A stretch of DNA of 38,175 nucleotides from an uncultured Pelagibacteraceae bacterium (GTDB taxonomy: Bacteria > Pseudomonadota > Alphaproteobacteria > Pelagibacterales > Pelagibacteraceae). Positions 24,279 through 33,366 of this stretch are shown here, piece by piece. The notes beneath the pieces were generated by a model, which searched no databases, was not told where the DNA came from, and saw nothing but the letters and a program-made list of their open reading frames with translations. A program made the position numbers and the translations under genes. The stretch spans positions 1 to 38,175 of the forward strand of contig CACEOC010000009.1 of assembly GCA_902561075.1 (NCBI GenBank). The letters run 5' to 3'. Within the stretch, counting starts at the first letter, position 1. Each line of letters begins with the position of its first letter.

Positions 24279-25249
24279 TGAAAGCAGTAGAGATTAAAAA
24301 AACAGGCGGACCAGAAGTTTTAGAACTTAAGGATATAAAGCTAGCTGACCCAAGTAACGGTGAAGTTCTTATTAAACAAGTTGCAATTGGTCTTAACTAT
24401 ATAGACACATATCATAGATCTGGTTTGTACCCAGTTCCTCTCCCATCTGGGATTGGTTTAGAAGGTGCTGGTATAATTGAAAAAGTTGGTTCAGATACAG
24501 ATGGGTTTAATGTTGGAGATAAAGTTTGCTATGCTGCTGCTCCTATAGGTTCTTACGCAACTCATAGAATTTATCCTACAAAAAGTTTAGTTAAAGTTCC
24601 TGATGAAATTGACTTAGAAATAGTTGCTGCAATAATGACAAAAGGTTTAACTACTTTTTATCTTTTGCATAAAACATACAAAGCTAAATCTGGTGAAACT
24701 GTGTTATTTCACGCAGCTGCTGGAGGAGTTGGTCAAATTTTTTGTCAGTGGGCTAAAAGTCTTGGTTGCACAGTTATAGGAACAGTTGGCTCTGATGAGA
24801 AAATTGAAATAGCAAAAGAGTATGGTTGTGCACATGTAATAAATTATAATAAAGATGACTTTCAAAAAGAGGTTATGAAGATAACCGATAACCAAGGACT
24901 CCCTGTTGTTTACGATGGTGTTGGTAAAGTCACTATGGAAAAATCTATAATGTCTTTAAAAATGAGGGGAACATTTGTATCTTTTGGAAATGCTTCAGGT
25001 AAATTAGAACCTTTGGATGTAGGTAAGTTGATAGCACCTAAAGGATTATATTTAACAAGGCCAAGCATCGCTCACTATACATCAACTAGAGGTGAATTAG
25101 ATGAGGCAGCTAATAAACTTTTTGAAATGATTAAATCAAAAAAAGTTATCATTAAACTACATAAAAAATATTTATTAGATGAAGTTGTTCAAGCTCACCA
25201 AGATTTAGAAAATAGAAAAATTATTGGACCAGCTATTATTACTCCTTAA
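24278..25249 (+). CDS. NADPH:quinone oxidoreductase (MDR superfamily, zinc-free)
   Basis: A 323-residue medium-chain reductase related to E. coli QorA. The N-terminal GroES-like domain has GLNYIDTYHRSGLYP (38-52), diagnostic for the quinone reductase branch. The nucleotide-binding motif AAAGGVG is at 146-152. Zinc-binding cysteines of alcohol dehydrogenases are missing. It likely reduces quinones using NADPH. It is last in the dehalogenase-doxX-pirin run and overlaps the converging DUF2721 gene by 11 bases. Confidence 0.9.
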   Translation: MKAVEIKKTGGPEVLELKDIKLADPSNGEVLIKQVAIGLNYIDTYHRSGLYPVPLPSGIGLEGAGIIEKVGSDTDGFNVGDKVCYAAAPIGSYATHRIYPTKSLVKVPDEIDLEIVAAIMTKGLTTFYLLHKTYKAKSGETVLFHAAAGGVGQIFCQWAKSLGCTVIGTVGSDEKIEIAKEYGCAHVINYNKDDFQKEVMKITDNQGLPVVYDGVGKVTMEKSIMSLKMRGTFVSFGNASGKLEPLDVGKLIAPKGLYLTRPSIAHYTSTRGELDEAANKLFEMIKSKKVIIKLHKKYLLDEVVQAHQDLENRKIIGPAIITP

Positions 25250-25646
25250 ACTTTACATCCATATCAGACAAATGTAGCTTAAGAGCTTTTGTAGAAATTT
25301 GTATTTCCCTTATAAAGAATATTATTGAAATCATCATTGACAAACAACAAGATGCAAAAATAATTCTTGCTAAAAAAACTTCATCTAAATACAAAGCAAA
25401 TACAGTGCCCATATTAAATAAAAAACCAAAAGCAGCAAATAAAATAGAAAATTTCAATACACTAATTCTATTATTTAAATTAAGTAATTGACTTCTCCAT
25501 TCAGGAGGTGTGTGTTTTTCAAATACGTACTCATCATGTATTTTTCTAATTAAATTACTCAAAGTGTGAAATCTGTTACTATAAACAGCCATAATAAGCG
25601 GTATAGCAGGGAACATTAGTGCAGTAACAGTATAGTCTATATTCAT
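25239..25646 (-). CDS. DUF2721 family membrane protein
   Basis: A 135-residue protein with three membrane helices. It has the DUF2721 N-terminal pattern TALMFPAIPLIMAVYSNRFHTLSNLIRKIHDEY (split here as residues 8-17 and on), a linker and two closely spaced C-terminal helices. The family has no known function. It is divergent from ubiA with 50 bases between starts. Those 50 bases are AT-rich; I see no clear promoter pair in them. Confidence 0.8.
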   Translation of the reverse strand: MNIDYTVTALMFPAIPLIMAVYSNRFHTLSNLIRKIHDEYVFEKHTPPEWRSQLLNLNNRISVLKFSILFAAFGFLFNMGTVFALYLDEVFLARIIFASCCLSMMISIIFFIREIQISTKALKLHLSDMDVKFKE

Positions 25647-25696
25647 AATGTTTCGAATTGATTAAGTTAAATTGCTTTGTTATTTACGAATAAATT

Positions 25697-26563
25697 ATGT
25701 CAGAAAAATTGCAAATATTTTTAGATCTCACGAGATTAAAGAGACCAATAGGCTATATGTTGTTATTTTGGCCGTGTGCTTGGGGACTCACTGCTGGATT
25801 TAATTTTTTAGAAAGTAAAAAAATATTTTTTTTTTATATAATTTTATTTTTATTAGGATCTATTTTAATGAGATCAGCAGGATGTATTGTAAATGATATT
25901 ATTGATAGAAATTATGACAAAAAGGTACAAAGAACAAAAAATAGACCCTTAGCATTAGGTAAAGTTTCGGTTAAAACTGCTTTGATTTATGCAACAGCAT
26001 TGTGCTTACTTGCGTTTTTAGTTTTAATTAACTTTAACCTGTTGACAATTTTTTTAGCGTTGATTTCTATGCCTTTAGCATTCACTTACCCACTTATGAA
26101 AAGATACACATATTGGCCACAGCTCTTTTTAGGTATAACTTTTAATTACGGTTTAATTCTTGGATGGGTGTCAGTTAATAACACTATAGATCTAGCTCCT
26201 ATTATCTTATACGTAGGGGCCATATTTTGGACACTTGGTTACGACACTATATATGGCTTTCAAGATATAAATGATGATGAAATAATAGGATTAAAATCAA
26301 CTTCAATAAAATTCAAAAAAAACCCAATTATATTTCTAAACTTATGTTACCTAATTTTCTTTTTATCGTTAATGTTTACAGGATTTATAATGGAGTTTAA
26401 TAAAATTTATTTTATTTTGTTGATTATTATATTTACTCATTTGTTTTATATTCAGTTAAAAAAAATAAATTTTAAATCATCAGAAAGTTGCTTAAATATT
26501 TTTAAATCCAATAATCTCCTAGGATTTTTGGTGTTTTTTAATTTACTTTTAGGAAAATTATAA
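25697..26563 (+). CDS. ubiA: 4-hydroxybenzoate polyprenyltransferase
   Basis: Attaches the polyprenyl tail to 4-hydroxybenzoate in ubiquinone synthesis. The 288-residue membrane protein has both Asp-rich sites: NDIIDRNYD (66-74) and the DINDDEIIGLKST segment near 190-202. The TKNRPLALG stretch and RLKRPIGYMLLFWPCAWG start mark the UbiA subfamily rather than the heme O synthase encoded at 15128. It abuts msbA with no gap and opens the lipid A run. Confidence 0.94.
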   Translation: MSEKLQIFLDLTRLKRPIGYMLLFWPCAWGLTAGFNFLESKKIFFFYIILFLLGSILMRSAGCIVNDIIDRNYDKKVQRTKNRPLALGKVSVKTALIYATALCLLAFLVLINFNLLTIFLALISMPLAFTYPLMKRYTYWPQLFLGITFNYGLILGWVSVNNTIDLAPIILYVGAIFWTLGYDTIYGFQDINDDEIIGLKSTSIKFKKNPIIFLNLCYLIFFLSLMFTGFIMEFNKIYFILLIIIFTHLFYIQLKKINFKSSESCLNIFKSNNLLGFLVFFNLLLGKL

Positions 26564-28303
26564 ATGACAAATATTGAAATACTTAGAAGATTATTTAAAG
26601 ATTATACAAAAAATTATTTAAATAAAATATTTCTTTCCGTATTTTTTACTGTTCTTTTAGCTGGAAGCACTTCGGCTGTTGCTTATTTACTTGATCCTGC
26701 CATTGAAAAATTATTTATTAATCAGGATCAAAAATTAATTTATATAATACCAGGTTTTATCGTATTGGCATTTGCAATTAAAGGTGGGTCTCTTTATTTG
26801 GCAAAGAAAATTATGATTGGGGTATCTGAAGAGGTTCGTAAAGATATCCAGTTAGATATGTTCAACAGCTTAATATATGCTGATACAAAACTAATAGATA
26901 ATAAACATTCCGGAAAGTTTATAACTAATTTAGGTAATGATGTGGGCTTGATAATTAATTTAGTAGCTACGGGTGTATTAAATTTGTTTAAAGACTCTTT
27001 AACATTAATTGGTTTGCTTACAGTAATGTTTTATCAAAACTGGAAACTATCTTTATTAGCAATAGTTATGATACCTCTGGCTAGTTATGCTGCAAAAACA
27101 TTAGGTAAAAGGATGGGGAAAGTAACAAATCAGCAAATGACTGAAACTGGAAAAATTAACACTTATTTAATAGATATATTTAAAAATCATAAACTTGCAA
27201 AAATATTTCAAAGAGAAGAATACGAAAAGCAAAGAGCTTATAAATATATAACAACTTTAAAAGAAATTACTAAAAAAATTTCAGAAGTATTTGTAAGAGC
27301 ATCTCCAATTATGGAGTTTTTAACAGGTATAATGATTGCTAGTTTGATTCTGATTGCTGCTAAACTAATCGCAAGTAATGAATTGGAAATAAGTAACTTT
27401 TTCTCATTTTTAGCCGCTATGATGTTAGCTTACCAACCTGTAAGATCACTTGCAACTTTAAATGTAGTAATTCAACAAGGTCTTTCGGGCGCGAGAAAAG
27501 TTTTACCAATTATTGATGAAATTCCCGAGATTAGAGAAAAACCGAATTCATTTGAGTTATCAATATCAAATGGGGAAATTGATTTTAAAAATGTCAGATT
27601 CAATTACTCAAAAAATGAAAATAAAGTACTGAACTCAATAAATTTAAATTTACCAGGAAAAAAAATGACTGCTCTTGTGGGGCATAGCGGAGCTGGAAAA
27701 TCTACAATTTTAAATTTGATACCGAGATTTTATAACGCCAATAATGGAGATATAAGAATTGATAATCAATCAATTTATGATTGTAAAATTTCATCATTGA
27801 GAAGGTATATTTCACTTGTTAGCCAAGATACAACGCTATTTGATGATACAATAAAAAACAATATTGCTTATGCAAATCCAGAAGCTACTCAAAAAGATAT
27901 TGAAGATGCTGCAAAATATTCTTTTGCTGACGAATTTATTGAAAAATTGCCTAATAAATATGAAACAACAATTGGTGAAAATGGAGTGAGATTATCAGGT
28001 GGAGAAAAACAAAGGTTGTCGATTGCAAGAGCTATTTTAAAAAAAAGTCCTATAATATTGTTAGATGAAGCTACATCTTCTTTAGATGCCGAAACTGAAA
28101 ACAAAATACAAAAAGCTATTACATTTTTAACAAAAGGAAGAACTACAATTGTGATTGCTCATAGATTATCAACAATACTAAATTCTGACAAGATATATGT
28201 CATAGATAAAGGTGAAGTAGTTGGAGAGGGCAAACATGAAAATTTATTAAATAACTCAAAGCTTTATAAAAACTTTTATGAAAAACAAATAAAACGACAA
28301 TAA
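26564..28303 (+). CDS. msbA: Lipid A-type ABC exporter MsbA
   Basis: A 579-residue half-transporter with six membrane helices (residues 20-310) and a fused ATPase domain. Walker A is G373HSGAGKS380, the signature LSGGEKQ at 477-483, Walker B ends D501-E502 and the switch His is H533. It likely flips lipid A-core or related lipids across the inner membrane. The call to MsbA rather than a generic ABC exporter rests on its position directly before waaA, lpxK and lpxL; it shares one base with waaA. Confidence 0.85.
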   Translation: MTNIEILRRLFKDYTKNYLNKIFLSVFFTVLLAGSTSAVAYLLDPAIEKLFINQDQKLIYIIPGFIVLAFAIKGGSLYLAKKIMIGVSEEVRKDIQLDMFNSLIYADTKLIDNKHSGKFITNLGNDVGLIINLVATGVLNLFKDSLTLIGLLTVMFYQNWKLSLLAIVMIPLASYAAKTLGKRMGKVTNQQMTETGKINTYLIDIFKNHKLAKIFQREEYEKQRAYKYITTLKEITKKISEVFVRASPIMEFLTGIMIASLILIAAKLIASNELEISNFFSFLAAMMLAYQPVRSLATLNVVIQQGLSGARKVLPIIDEIPEIREKPNSFELSISNGEIDFKNVRFNYSKNENKVLNSINLNLPGKKMTALVGHSGAGKSTILNLIPRFYNANNGDIRIDNQSIYDCKISSLRRYISLVSQDTTLFDDTIKNNIAYANPEATQKDIEDAAKYSFADEFIEKLPNKYETTIGENGVRLSGGEKQRLSIARAILKKSPIILLDEATSSLDAETENKIQKAITFLTKGRTTIVIAHRLSTILNSDKIYVIDKGEVVGEGKHENLLNNSKLYKNFYEKQIKRQ

Positions 28304-29556
28304 TGTTTTTTTTATACAGAATTATAATAAATACAATTTTTATACTATCTCCAATTATTATCTTTATAAGATTGTTAAAGCAGAAAGAGAACTTTTATAG
28401 ATTCAAAGAAAAATTCTCTTTAAATTCTAAGAAGAGAATTAAGGGAAAACTTATCTGGTTTCATGGTGCAAGTGTTGGAGAAATTAAAAGCGTTTTACCT
28501 TTAATTGAAAAAATTGAGAAAAATAAGAAGGTAACTCAGATATTAATTACCTCGAATACAATAAGCTCATCAAAAATTTTACAAAATATAAAGTCAAAAA
28601 AAATTGTACATCAATTTTTTCCAATCGATACAATTTTCTTGTGTAGAAAATTCTTAGCTTATTGGAAGCCCTCATTAGTTTTTTTTATAGATTCAGAGAT
28701 TTGGCCAAATATGATTAATTGTACGAGTAAAAAAAAAATTCCTATAACTTTATTAAATGCAAGAATTTCAAGGAAAACATTTAATCGTTGGAAAAATTTT
28801 CCTGTATTTTCTAGAGAAATTTTTTCTAAATTAAAACTTTGCTTTTCATCAGATAGTAAATCCAAATTATATCTAAATAAACTAGGAGTAAAAAATATAA
28901 AAATATTTGGAAATCTTAAATTTTCACAATCAGAATATGAGAATATAAGAGTTAGCAGTAAACTTAAAAATTTTATAAAAAAAAAGAAAGTTTGGTGTGC
29001 ATCTAGCACGCATTATCCTGAAGAATTACTCTGTGCAAAAGTTCATAAAAAACTTAATAAAAAATATAAAAACTTATTAACAATTATAATTCCAAGGCAT
29101 GTTGAAAGAATTACTAAAATTAAGAATGATATTGAAAACCTAGGTTTAAATGTTCATTTTGATAGTTCTTCAAATAAGATAGATAAAAATACTGATATAT
29201 ATATTGTAAATTCTTACGGTAAGACAAAATCATTTTATAACCTCTGTAAACATGTATATTTAGGTGGATCCATAATTAATCATGGGGGACAAAATCCTTT
29301 AGAAGCTGCAAGATTTGGTTGTAAAATTTTACATGGCCCTAATGTTTTTAATTTTACAGAAATTTATAAATTTTTAAAAATAAATAATATTTCACTAAAA
29401 ATTTATGATCAAAAAACTTTATCAAATACACTTTTAAAATTATTTTCAAGAAATAATAGTTCTGCAAATATAAAAAAAAGAATTAACAATATTGGACAAA
29501 AGGTTTTAACAAAAACCTATAATGAAATATTTTCAACTTATAAAAATGAAATTTAA
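28303..29556 (+). CDS. waaA: 3-deoxy-D-manno-octulosonic acid (Kdo) transferase
   Basis: Transfers Kdo to lipid IVA at the inner membrane. The 417-residue GT-B glycosyltransferase has an N-terminal membrane anchor, catalytic Glu60 in FHGASVGE, and the C-terminal GGSIINHGGQNPLEAARFG with HGPNVFNF that binds CMP-Kdo. It shares one base with msbA and its end overlaps lpxK by 11 bases from the preferred lpxK start. A-runs are frequent, as in the neighbours. Confidence 0.93.
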   Translation: MFFLYRIIINTIFILSPIIIFIRLLKQKENFYRFKEKFSLNSKKRIKGKLIWFHGASVGEIKSVLPLIEKIEKNKKVTQILITSNTISSSKILQNIKSKKIVHQFFPIDTIFLCRKFLAYWKPSLVFFIDSEIWPNMINCTSKKKIPITLLNARISRKTFNRWKNFPVFSREIFSKLKLCFSSDSKSKLYLNKLGVKNIKIFGNLKFSQSEYENIRVSSKLKNFIKKKKVWCASSTHYPEELLCAKVHKKLNKKYKNLLTIIIPRHVERITKIKNDIENLGLNVHFDSSSNKIDKNTDIYIVNSYGKTKSFYNLCKHVYLGGSIINHGGQNPLEAARFGCKILHGPNVFNFTEIYKFLKINNISLKIYDQKTLSNTLLKLFSRNNSSANIKKRINNIGQKVLTKTYNEIFSTYKNEI

Positions 29557-30469
29557 AAAACCAGAATTTTGGTCTTACAGGTACTCAATTTTATCAATAA
29601 TTTTGATACCATTATCTTGGATAGTAATAATGATTAATTTTTTATTTAAAATTAAAAAAAGCACAAAATTTGGAATACCTATTATTTGTGTTGGCAACAT
29701 TTACCTAGGAGGGACAGGTAAAACTCCTATTTCAGAAGAAATCTATAAAATTTTAAAAAAGAACGGAAAGAAACCTGCTTTCGTTAAAAAATACTACAAC
29801 TTTCTTGAAGACGAAATTAACATGCTCAAAAAAGTGGGAAAAGTTTATACAGAAAAAAAAAGAGAAAATTCAATTAAAAAGTTAATAAACGATAATTTTA
29901 GTCACGCTATATTAGATGACGGTTTTCAAGACAATTCTATTAAAAAAGATTTATCAATAATCTGTTTTCATGACAAGCAGTGGATTGGAAATGGAAGAAT
30001 TATCCCATCCGGTCCTCTTCGAGAAAGCCTTGATAGTATCAAAAAGGCTGATTGTATAATTATTAATGGAAATAAAAATATTCAAAGAGAAAATTTGTTA
30101 AGAAAATATAATCCTAAAATAAAAATCTTTAATTATCAGTATTTATTATCTTATGAAAAAAATTTGAAATATAAAAAAATTGTAGCATTTGCTGGAATTG
30201 GAAATCCTGAAAACTATTTTGAATTACTAAAAAAAAATAAATTAAAAATAGTGAAAACATTTAGTTTCCCTGATCATTACCTTTATAAAAAAGATGATAT
30301 TGATAATTTATTAAATATTACAAAAAAATTAAACGCAACGTTGATTACAACTGAAAAAGATTATTTAAGAATTAAAAATAAAAAAAGAGATAAAATAAAA
30401 AAAACCTCTATTAAATTAAGTTTTATTAATCCTGTTTCGTTTAGAAATTTTATTAAAAATAAAATATGA
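29546..30469 (+). CDS. lpxK: Tetraacyldisaccharide 4'-kinase LpxK
   Basis: Phosphorylates the lipid A disaccharide to lipid IVA. I prefer the ATG at 29546 because FKKPEFW then forms the expected N-terminus before the first membrane helix; an in-frame ATG at 29522 would add eight residues. The P-loop is GNIYLGGTGKT (50-60), and the catalytic Asp pair is in DDGFQD. The IIPSGPLRES segment is also typical. About 307 residues. Its stop overlaps lpxL by four bases. Confidence 0.92.
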   Translation: MKFKKPEFWSYRYSILSIILIPLSWIVIMINFLFKIKKSTKFGIPIICVGNIYLGGTGKTPISEEIYKILKKNGKKPAFVKKYYNFLEDEINMLKKVGKVYTEKKRENSIKKLINDNFSHAILDDGFQDNSIKKDLSIICFHDKQWIGNGRIIPSGPLRESLDSIKKADCIIINGNKNIQRENLLRKYNPKIKIFNYQYLLSYEKNLKYKKIVAFAGIGNPENYFELLKKNKLKIVKTFSFPDHYLYKKDDIDNLLNITKKLNATLITTEKDYLRIKNKKRDKIKKTSIKLSFINPVSFRNFIKNKI

Positions 30470-31326
30470 AAATTATAAAATATTTTTTTGAATATATAAT
30501 AATAAAATCTTTATTTTTATTTTTTAAATTAATAGGTTATCAAAGATCATCAAATTTAGGAGAAAAGATTGGAAAAATTTTTGGCCCCTTGTTTAGAAGT
30601 AAGAAATTGATTTTAGAAAATCTAAGATACTCTAAAATAGGTAATGACGATAAAGATCGATTGAAAATTCTCGAAGAAATGTGGGGAAATTATGGGAGAA
30701 TTTTTTCAGAGTATCCTTTTATTGAAAAATTTAAATACGGTAATTTAAATAAATTTATTAACATCAATGGTCAAGATATACTTATTGAAATTCTGAAGAA
30801 CAAAAAACAAGTCATATTTATTTCTGGTCATTTTAGTAATTTTGAACTTATGGCCCAACATATTGAAAAAAGTAATGTCAAACTTGCTGCCATATATAGA
30901 CCTCTTAATAATTTTTTTTTAAACAATACTATGGAGGAAATTAGAAAAAGATTTATCTGCAAAAATCAAATCAAAAAAGGTTTATCTGGAACAAGAGAAA
31001 TTTTAAAACATTTAAACGATGGGTGCTCTATAGCGCTAATGATTGATCAAAGAGTAACAGAGGGAATAAAAGTTAATTTTTTTAACAGGAAAGCCTTTAC
31101 TACAACTATACCTGCACAACTAATCAAAAAATATAAATTAAACGTTGTGCCTGTTCATATAGAAAGACAAAATAAATATTATTTTAATTTAAGTTTTCAT
31201 AAACCAATTAATTTTGATCCAACTGATGATGTGGAAAAAATAACTATCAAATTGAATCGTTGCTTAGAAGATATGATATTAAAAAATCCAAGCCAATGGA
31301 TATGGTCGCATAACAGATGGAAATAA
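30466..31326 (+). CDS. lpxL: Lipid A late acyltransferase (LpxL/HtrB family)
   Basis: Adds a secondary acyl chain to Kdo2-lipid IVA. The 286-residue membrane-anchored protein has the H-x4-E catalytic pair as H122-FSNF-E127 (GHFSNFEL). MIDQRVTEGIKVNFF near 191-205 and the final WIWSHNRWK block are family hallmarks. Which chain it adds (LpxL or LpxM type) cannot be told. It ends four bases before the converging DUF2093 gene. Confidence 0.9.
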   Translation: MKIIKYFFEYIIIKSLFLFFKLIGYQRSSNLGEKIGKIFGPLFRSKKLILENLRYSKIGNDDKDRLKILEEMWGNYGRIFSEYPFIEKFKYGNLNKFININGQDILIEILKNKKQVIFISGHFSNFELMAQHIEKSNVKLAAIYRPLNNFFLNNTMEEIRKRFICKNQIKKGLSGTREILKHLNDGCSIALMIDQRVTEGIKVNFFNRKAFTTTIPAQLIKKYKLNVVPVHIERQNKYYFNLSFHKPINFDPTDDVEKITIKLNRCLEDMILKNPSQWIWSHNRWK

Positions 31327-31330
31327 TAAG

Positions 31331-31519
31331 CTATTTTTTTTCAACAGCTTTTGAGGCTTCTTTAAAGGAAAAATAAGCCTCCTGAAGATCTACATTCCAA
31401 TATGATAAATTTTCTAATCCTATTTTTTTACCCGATATTGAGCAAATTACATGATCCCCTTCTTTAATTATCTCGAACTTATTAGGTAAATATTTTAATT
31501 TTGCTAATTTTTTAAACAT
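31331..31519 (-). CDS. DUF2093 family small protein
   Basis: A 62-residue soluble protein. The pattern IIKEGDHVICSISGKKIGLE followed by LSYWNVDLQEAYFS is that of DUF2093, a small alphaproteobacterial family of unknown function. The usual Cys in the VxCxxSG region is kept (C27). It diverges from purD with 21 bases between start codons, most of which form a perfect palindrome. Confidence 0.82.
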   Translation of the reverse strand: MFKKLAKLKYLPNKFEIIKEGDHVICSISGKKIGLENLSYWNVDLQEAYFSFKEASKAVEKK

Positions 31520-31522
31520 TTT

Positions 31523-31536
31523 TAGTTTATAAACTA
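31523..31536. promoter_or_regulatory. 14-base perfect palindrome between DUF2093 and purD
   Basis: TAGTTTATAAACTA is its own reverse complement and sits nearly centred in the 21-base divergent gap. It gives a TATAAA -10-like box on each strand (31528-31533 on plus, 31526-31531 on minus), ending seven bases before each start codon. This would fit a shared bidirectional promoter with almost leaderless transcripts, or a dimer-binding operator. The palindrome is seen directly; both functions are inference. Confidence 0.45.
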
Positions 31537-31540
31537 TATC

Positions 31541-32809
31541 ATGAATTTAGGTATAATTGGAAATGGTGCAAGAGAGCATTCTCTGTGCTTTAAACTCCTT
31601 AAATCTAATAAAGTTAATAAAATATTTTGTATTCCTGGTAATGCTGGCACAAACGATATAGCTGAGAATGTAGACATAAATGTTCTCGATTTTGAGAATA
31701 TATATGATTTTGTTAAAAAAAATAACATTCAAATGTTGATAGTTGGTCCTGAAGCTCCTTTGGTTCATGGTATTGTGGATTTTTTTGAGGATAAAGATAT
31801 TAAAATTTTTGGTCCAAATTTAAAAGCTTCTCAATTAGAAGGTTCGAAACTATTCATGAAAAATATTTGTAAAAAATTTAATATTCCTACTGCAAATTTT
31901 GAAGAAGTGAAAACGTTAGTAGATGCGGAAAAATTTTTGAATTCATCTAAATTTCCTGTGGTTGTCAAGTCTGATGGACTAGCAGCGGGCAAGGGTGTCA
32001 CAATTTGTGAAAACAAAGATCAAGCGCTTAAGGATATTAAAGAAATAATTAATGGAAAATTTAAAAGTTCTAAAAAAGTGTTTTTAGAAGAATTTTTAGA
32101 AGGTGAAGAAGCAAGTTTTTTTGTAATAACAGATGGAGTGAATTTTAAATCAATTGGTACAGCACAGGATCATAAAAGAATTGGTGAGGGAGATAAGGGC
32201 TTGAATACTGGTGGGATGGGAGCTTATTCACCGTCATATTTAATCAACCCTGATATCGAAAAAAAAATAATTGATAAAATTATAAAACCTACAATTTCTG
32301 GTATGAATAAAATTGGTTGTCCTTATAAAGGAATATTATACGCAGGCATAGTTCTTAAAAATAATGAGCCTAAATTAATTGAATATAATATTAGATTTGG
32401 TGATCCTGAGTGCCAGGTTTTAATGATGAGATTAAAGAATGACTTACTTGATTTAATAGAATCTACATTCGATGGATCACTTAAAAACAAAGATATAAAA
32501 TGGACTGAGGAGCCTTGCATCACAGTTGTGGCTGCAAGCAAAGGATATCCGAAAGAATTTGAAAAAAATATGGAAATAAAAAATGTTAAGGATTTAAAGC
32601 TAAATGATAAAGTTCAACTTTTTCATGCTGCAACCTTTTTAGATGAAAAAGGATTAATAAGAAATAACGGTGGAAGAGTTTTTAGTTCTACTGTAATGGA
32701 CAGTAGTCTAAAAATTGCTAGAAAAAAAGCATTAGAAACATTAGATTTTATTGATTGGAAAAATAAATATTATAGGAAAGACATTGCATTTAGAATTATT
32801 GATAAATGA
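31541..32809 (+). CDS. purD: Phosphoribosylamine-glycine ligase
   Basis: Second step of purine synthesis, joining glycine to phosphoribosylamine with ATP. The 422-residue protein has the N-terminal GNGAREHSLCFKL motif, the VGPEAPLVHGIVD region near 68-80, an ATP-grasp domain with VVKSDGLAAGKGV near 140-152, and NIRFGDPECQ near 284-293. Length is normal. It overlaps rsmD by four bases (ATGA). Confidence 0.96.
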   Translation: MNLGIIGNGAREHSLCFKLLKSNKVNKIFCIPGNAGTNDIAENVDINVLDFENIYDFVKKNNIQMLIVGPEAPLVHGIVDFFEDKDIKIFGPNLKASQLEGSKLFMKNICKKFNIPTANFEEVKTLVDAEKFLNSSKFPVVVKSDGLAAGKGVTICENKDQALKDIKEIINGKFKSSKKVFLEEFLEGEEASFFVITDGVNFKSIGTAQDHKRIGEGDKGLNTGGMGAYSPSYLINPDIEKKIIDKIIKPTISGMNKIGCPYKGILYAGIVLKNNEPKLIEYNIRFGDPECQVLMMRLKNDLLDLIESTFDGSLKNKDIKWTEEPCITVVAASKGYPKEFEKNMEIKNVKDLKLNDKVQLFHAATFLDEKGLIRNNGGRVFSSTVMDSSLKIARKKALETLDFIDWKNKYYRKDIAFRIIDK

Positions 32810-33366
32810 GGATAATTTCTGGCATATATAAAGGTAAAAAAATTTTACAACCAATAGATAAAAAAACTCGACCTTTAAAGGATATCACTAAAGAAGGAGT
32901 TTTTAATATTCTTGAACATTCAAATATCCTAAATTTTAAAATTAAAAATTCTAAAATTTTAGATATTTTTTCAGGAACTGGATCTTTTGGTATTGAGTGC
33001 TTGTCTAGAGAGGCAAAATCAGTAACATTTGTTGAAAATTATCTACCAGCAGTAAGTATCTTAAAAAAAAATATTGTAAATCTCAACTTAGAAAAAAAAT
33101 CTTTTGTATTAATTAATGATTTTATGAAAATAGATTTTACATACTTAAATGATACATTTGATTTAATTTTTTTAGATCCTCCATTTAAAGATAACAACAT
33201 AAGTGATTTATTTGAGATAATTTATTTAAAAAAGTTAATAAAAAAAGATAGTTTAATAATTCTTCATAGACATAAAAAAACAGAGGATGATATTCATAAA
33301 AATTATGAAATAATTGAGAATAGACTTTATGGCTTGTCAAAAATATTTTTTTTAAAATTAAGATAA
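32806..33366 (+). CDS. rsmD: 16S rRNA (guanine-966-N2)-methyltransferase RsmD
   Basis: Methylates G966 of 16S rRNA. The 186-residue protein starts with the family signature MRIISGIYKGKKI, has the SAM-binding DIFSGTGSFG at 53-62 and the catalytic DPPF at 124-127. It is coupled to purD by a four-base overlap, and its last nine bases overlap the end of pgi on the other strand. Confidence 0.94.
   Translation: MRIISGIYKGKKILQPIDKKTRPLKDITKEGVFNILEHSNILNFKIKNSKILDIFSGTGSFGIECLSREAKSVTFVENYLPAVSILKKNIVNLNLEKKSFVLINDFMKIDFTYLNDTFDLIFLDPPFKDNNISDLFEIIYLKKLIKKDSLIILHRHKKTEDDIHKNYEIIENRLYGLSKIFFLKLR

Noticed and set aside
26564..31326. The lipid A block as an unusual or transferred cluster
   Set aside because: msbA-waaA-lpxK-lpxL order, motifs and base composition are ordinary and like the surrounding genes.
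31327..31345. Possible terminator (short AT stem and T-run) between lpxL and the DUF2093 gene
   Set aside because: The stem would be five A-T pairs, too weak to call, and the T-run lies within the DUF2093 coding end.
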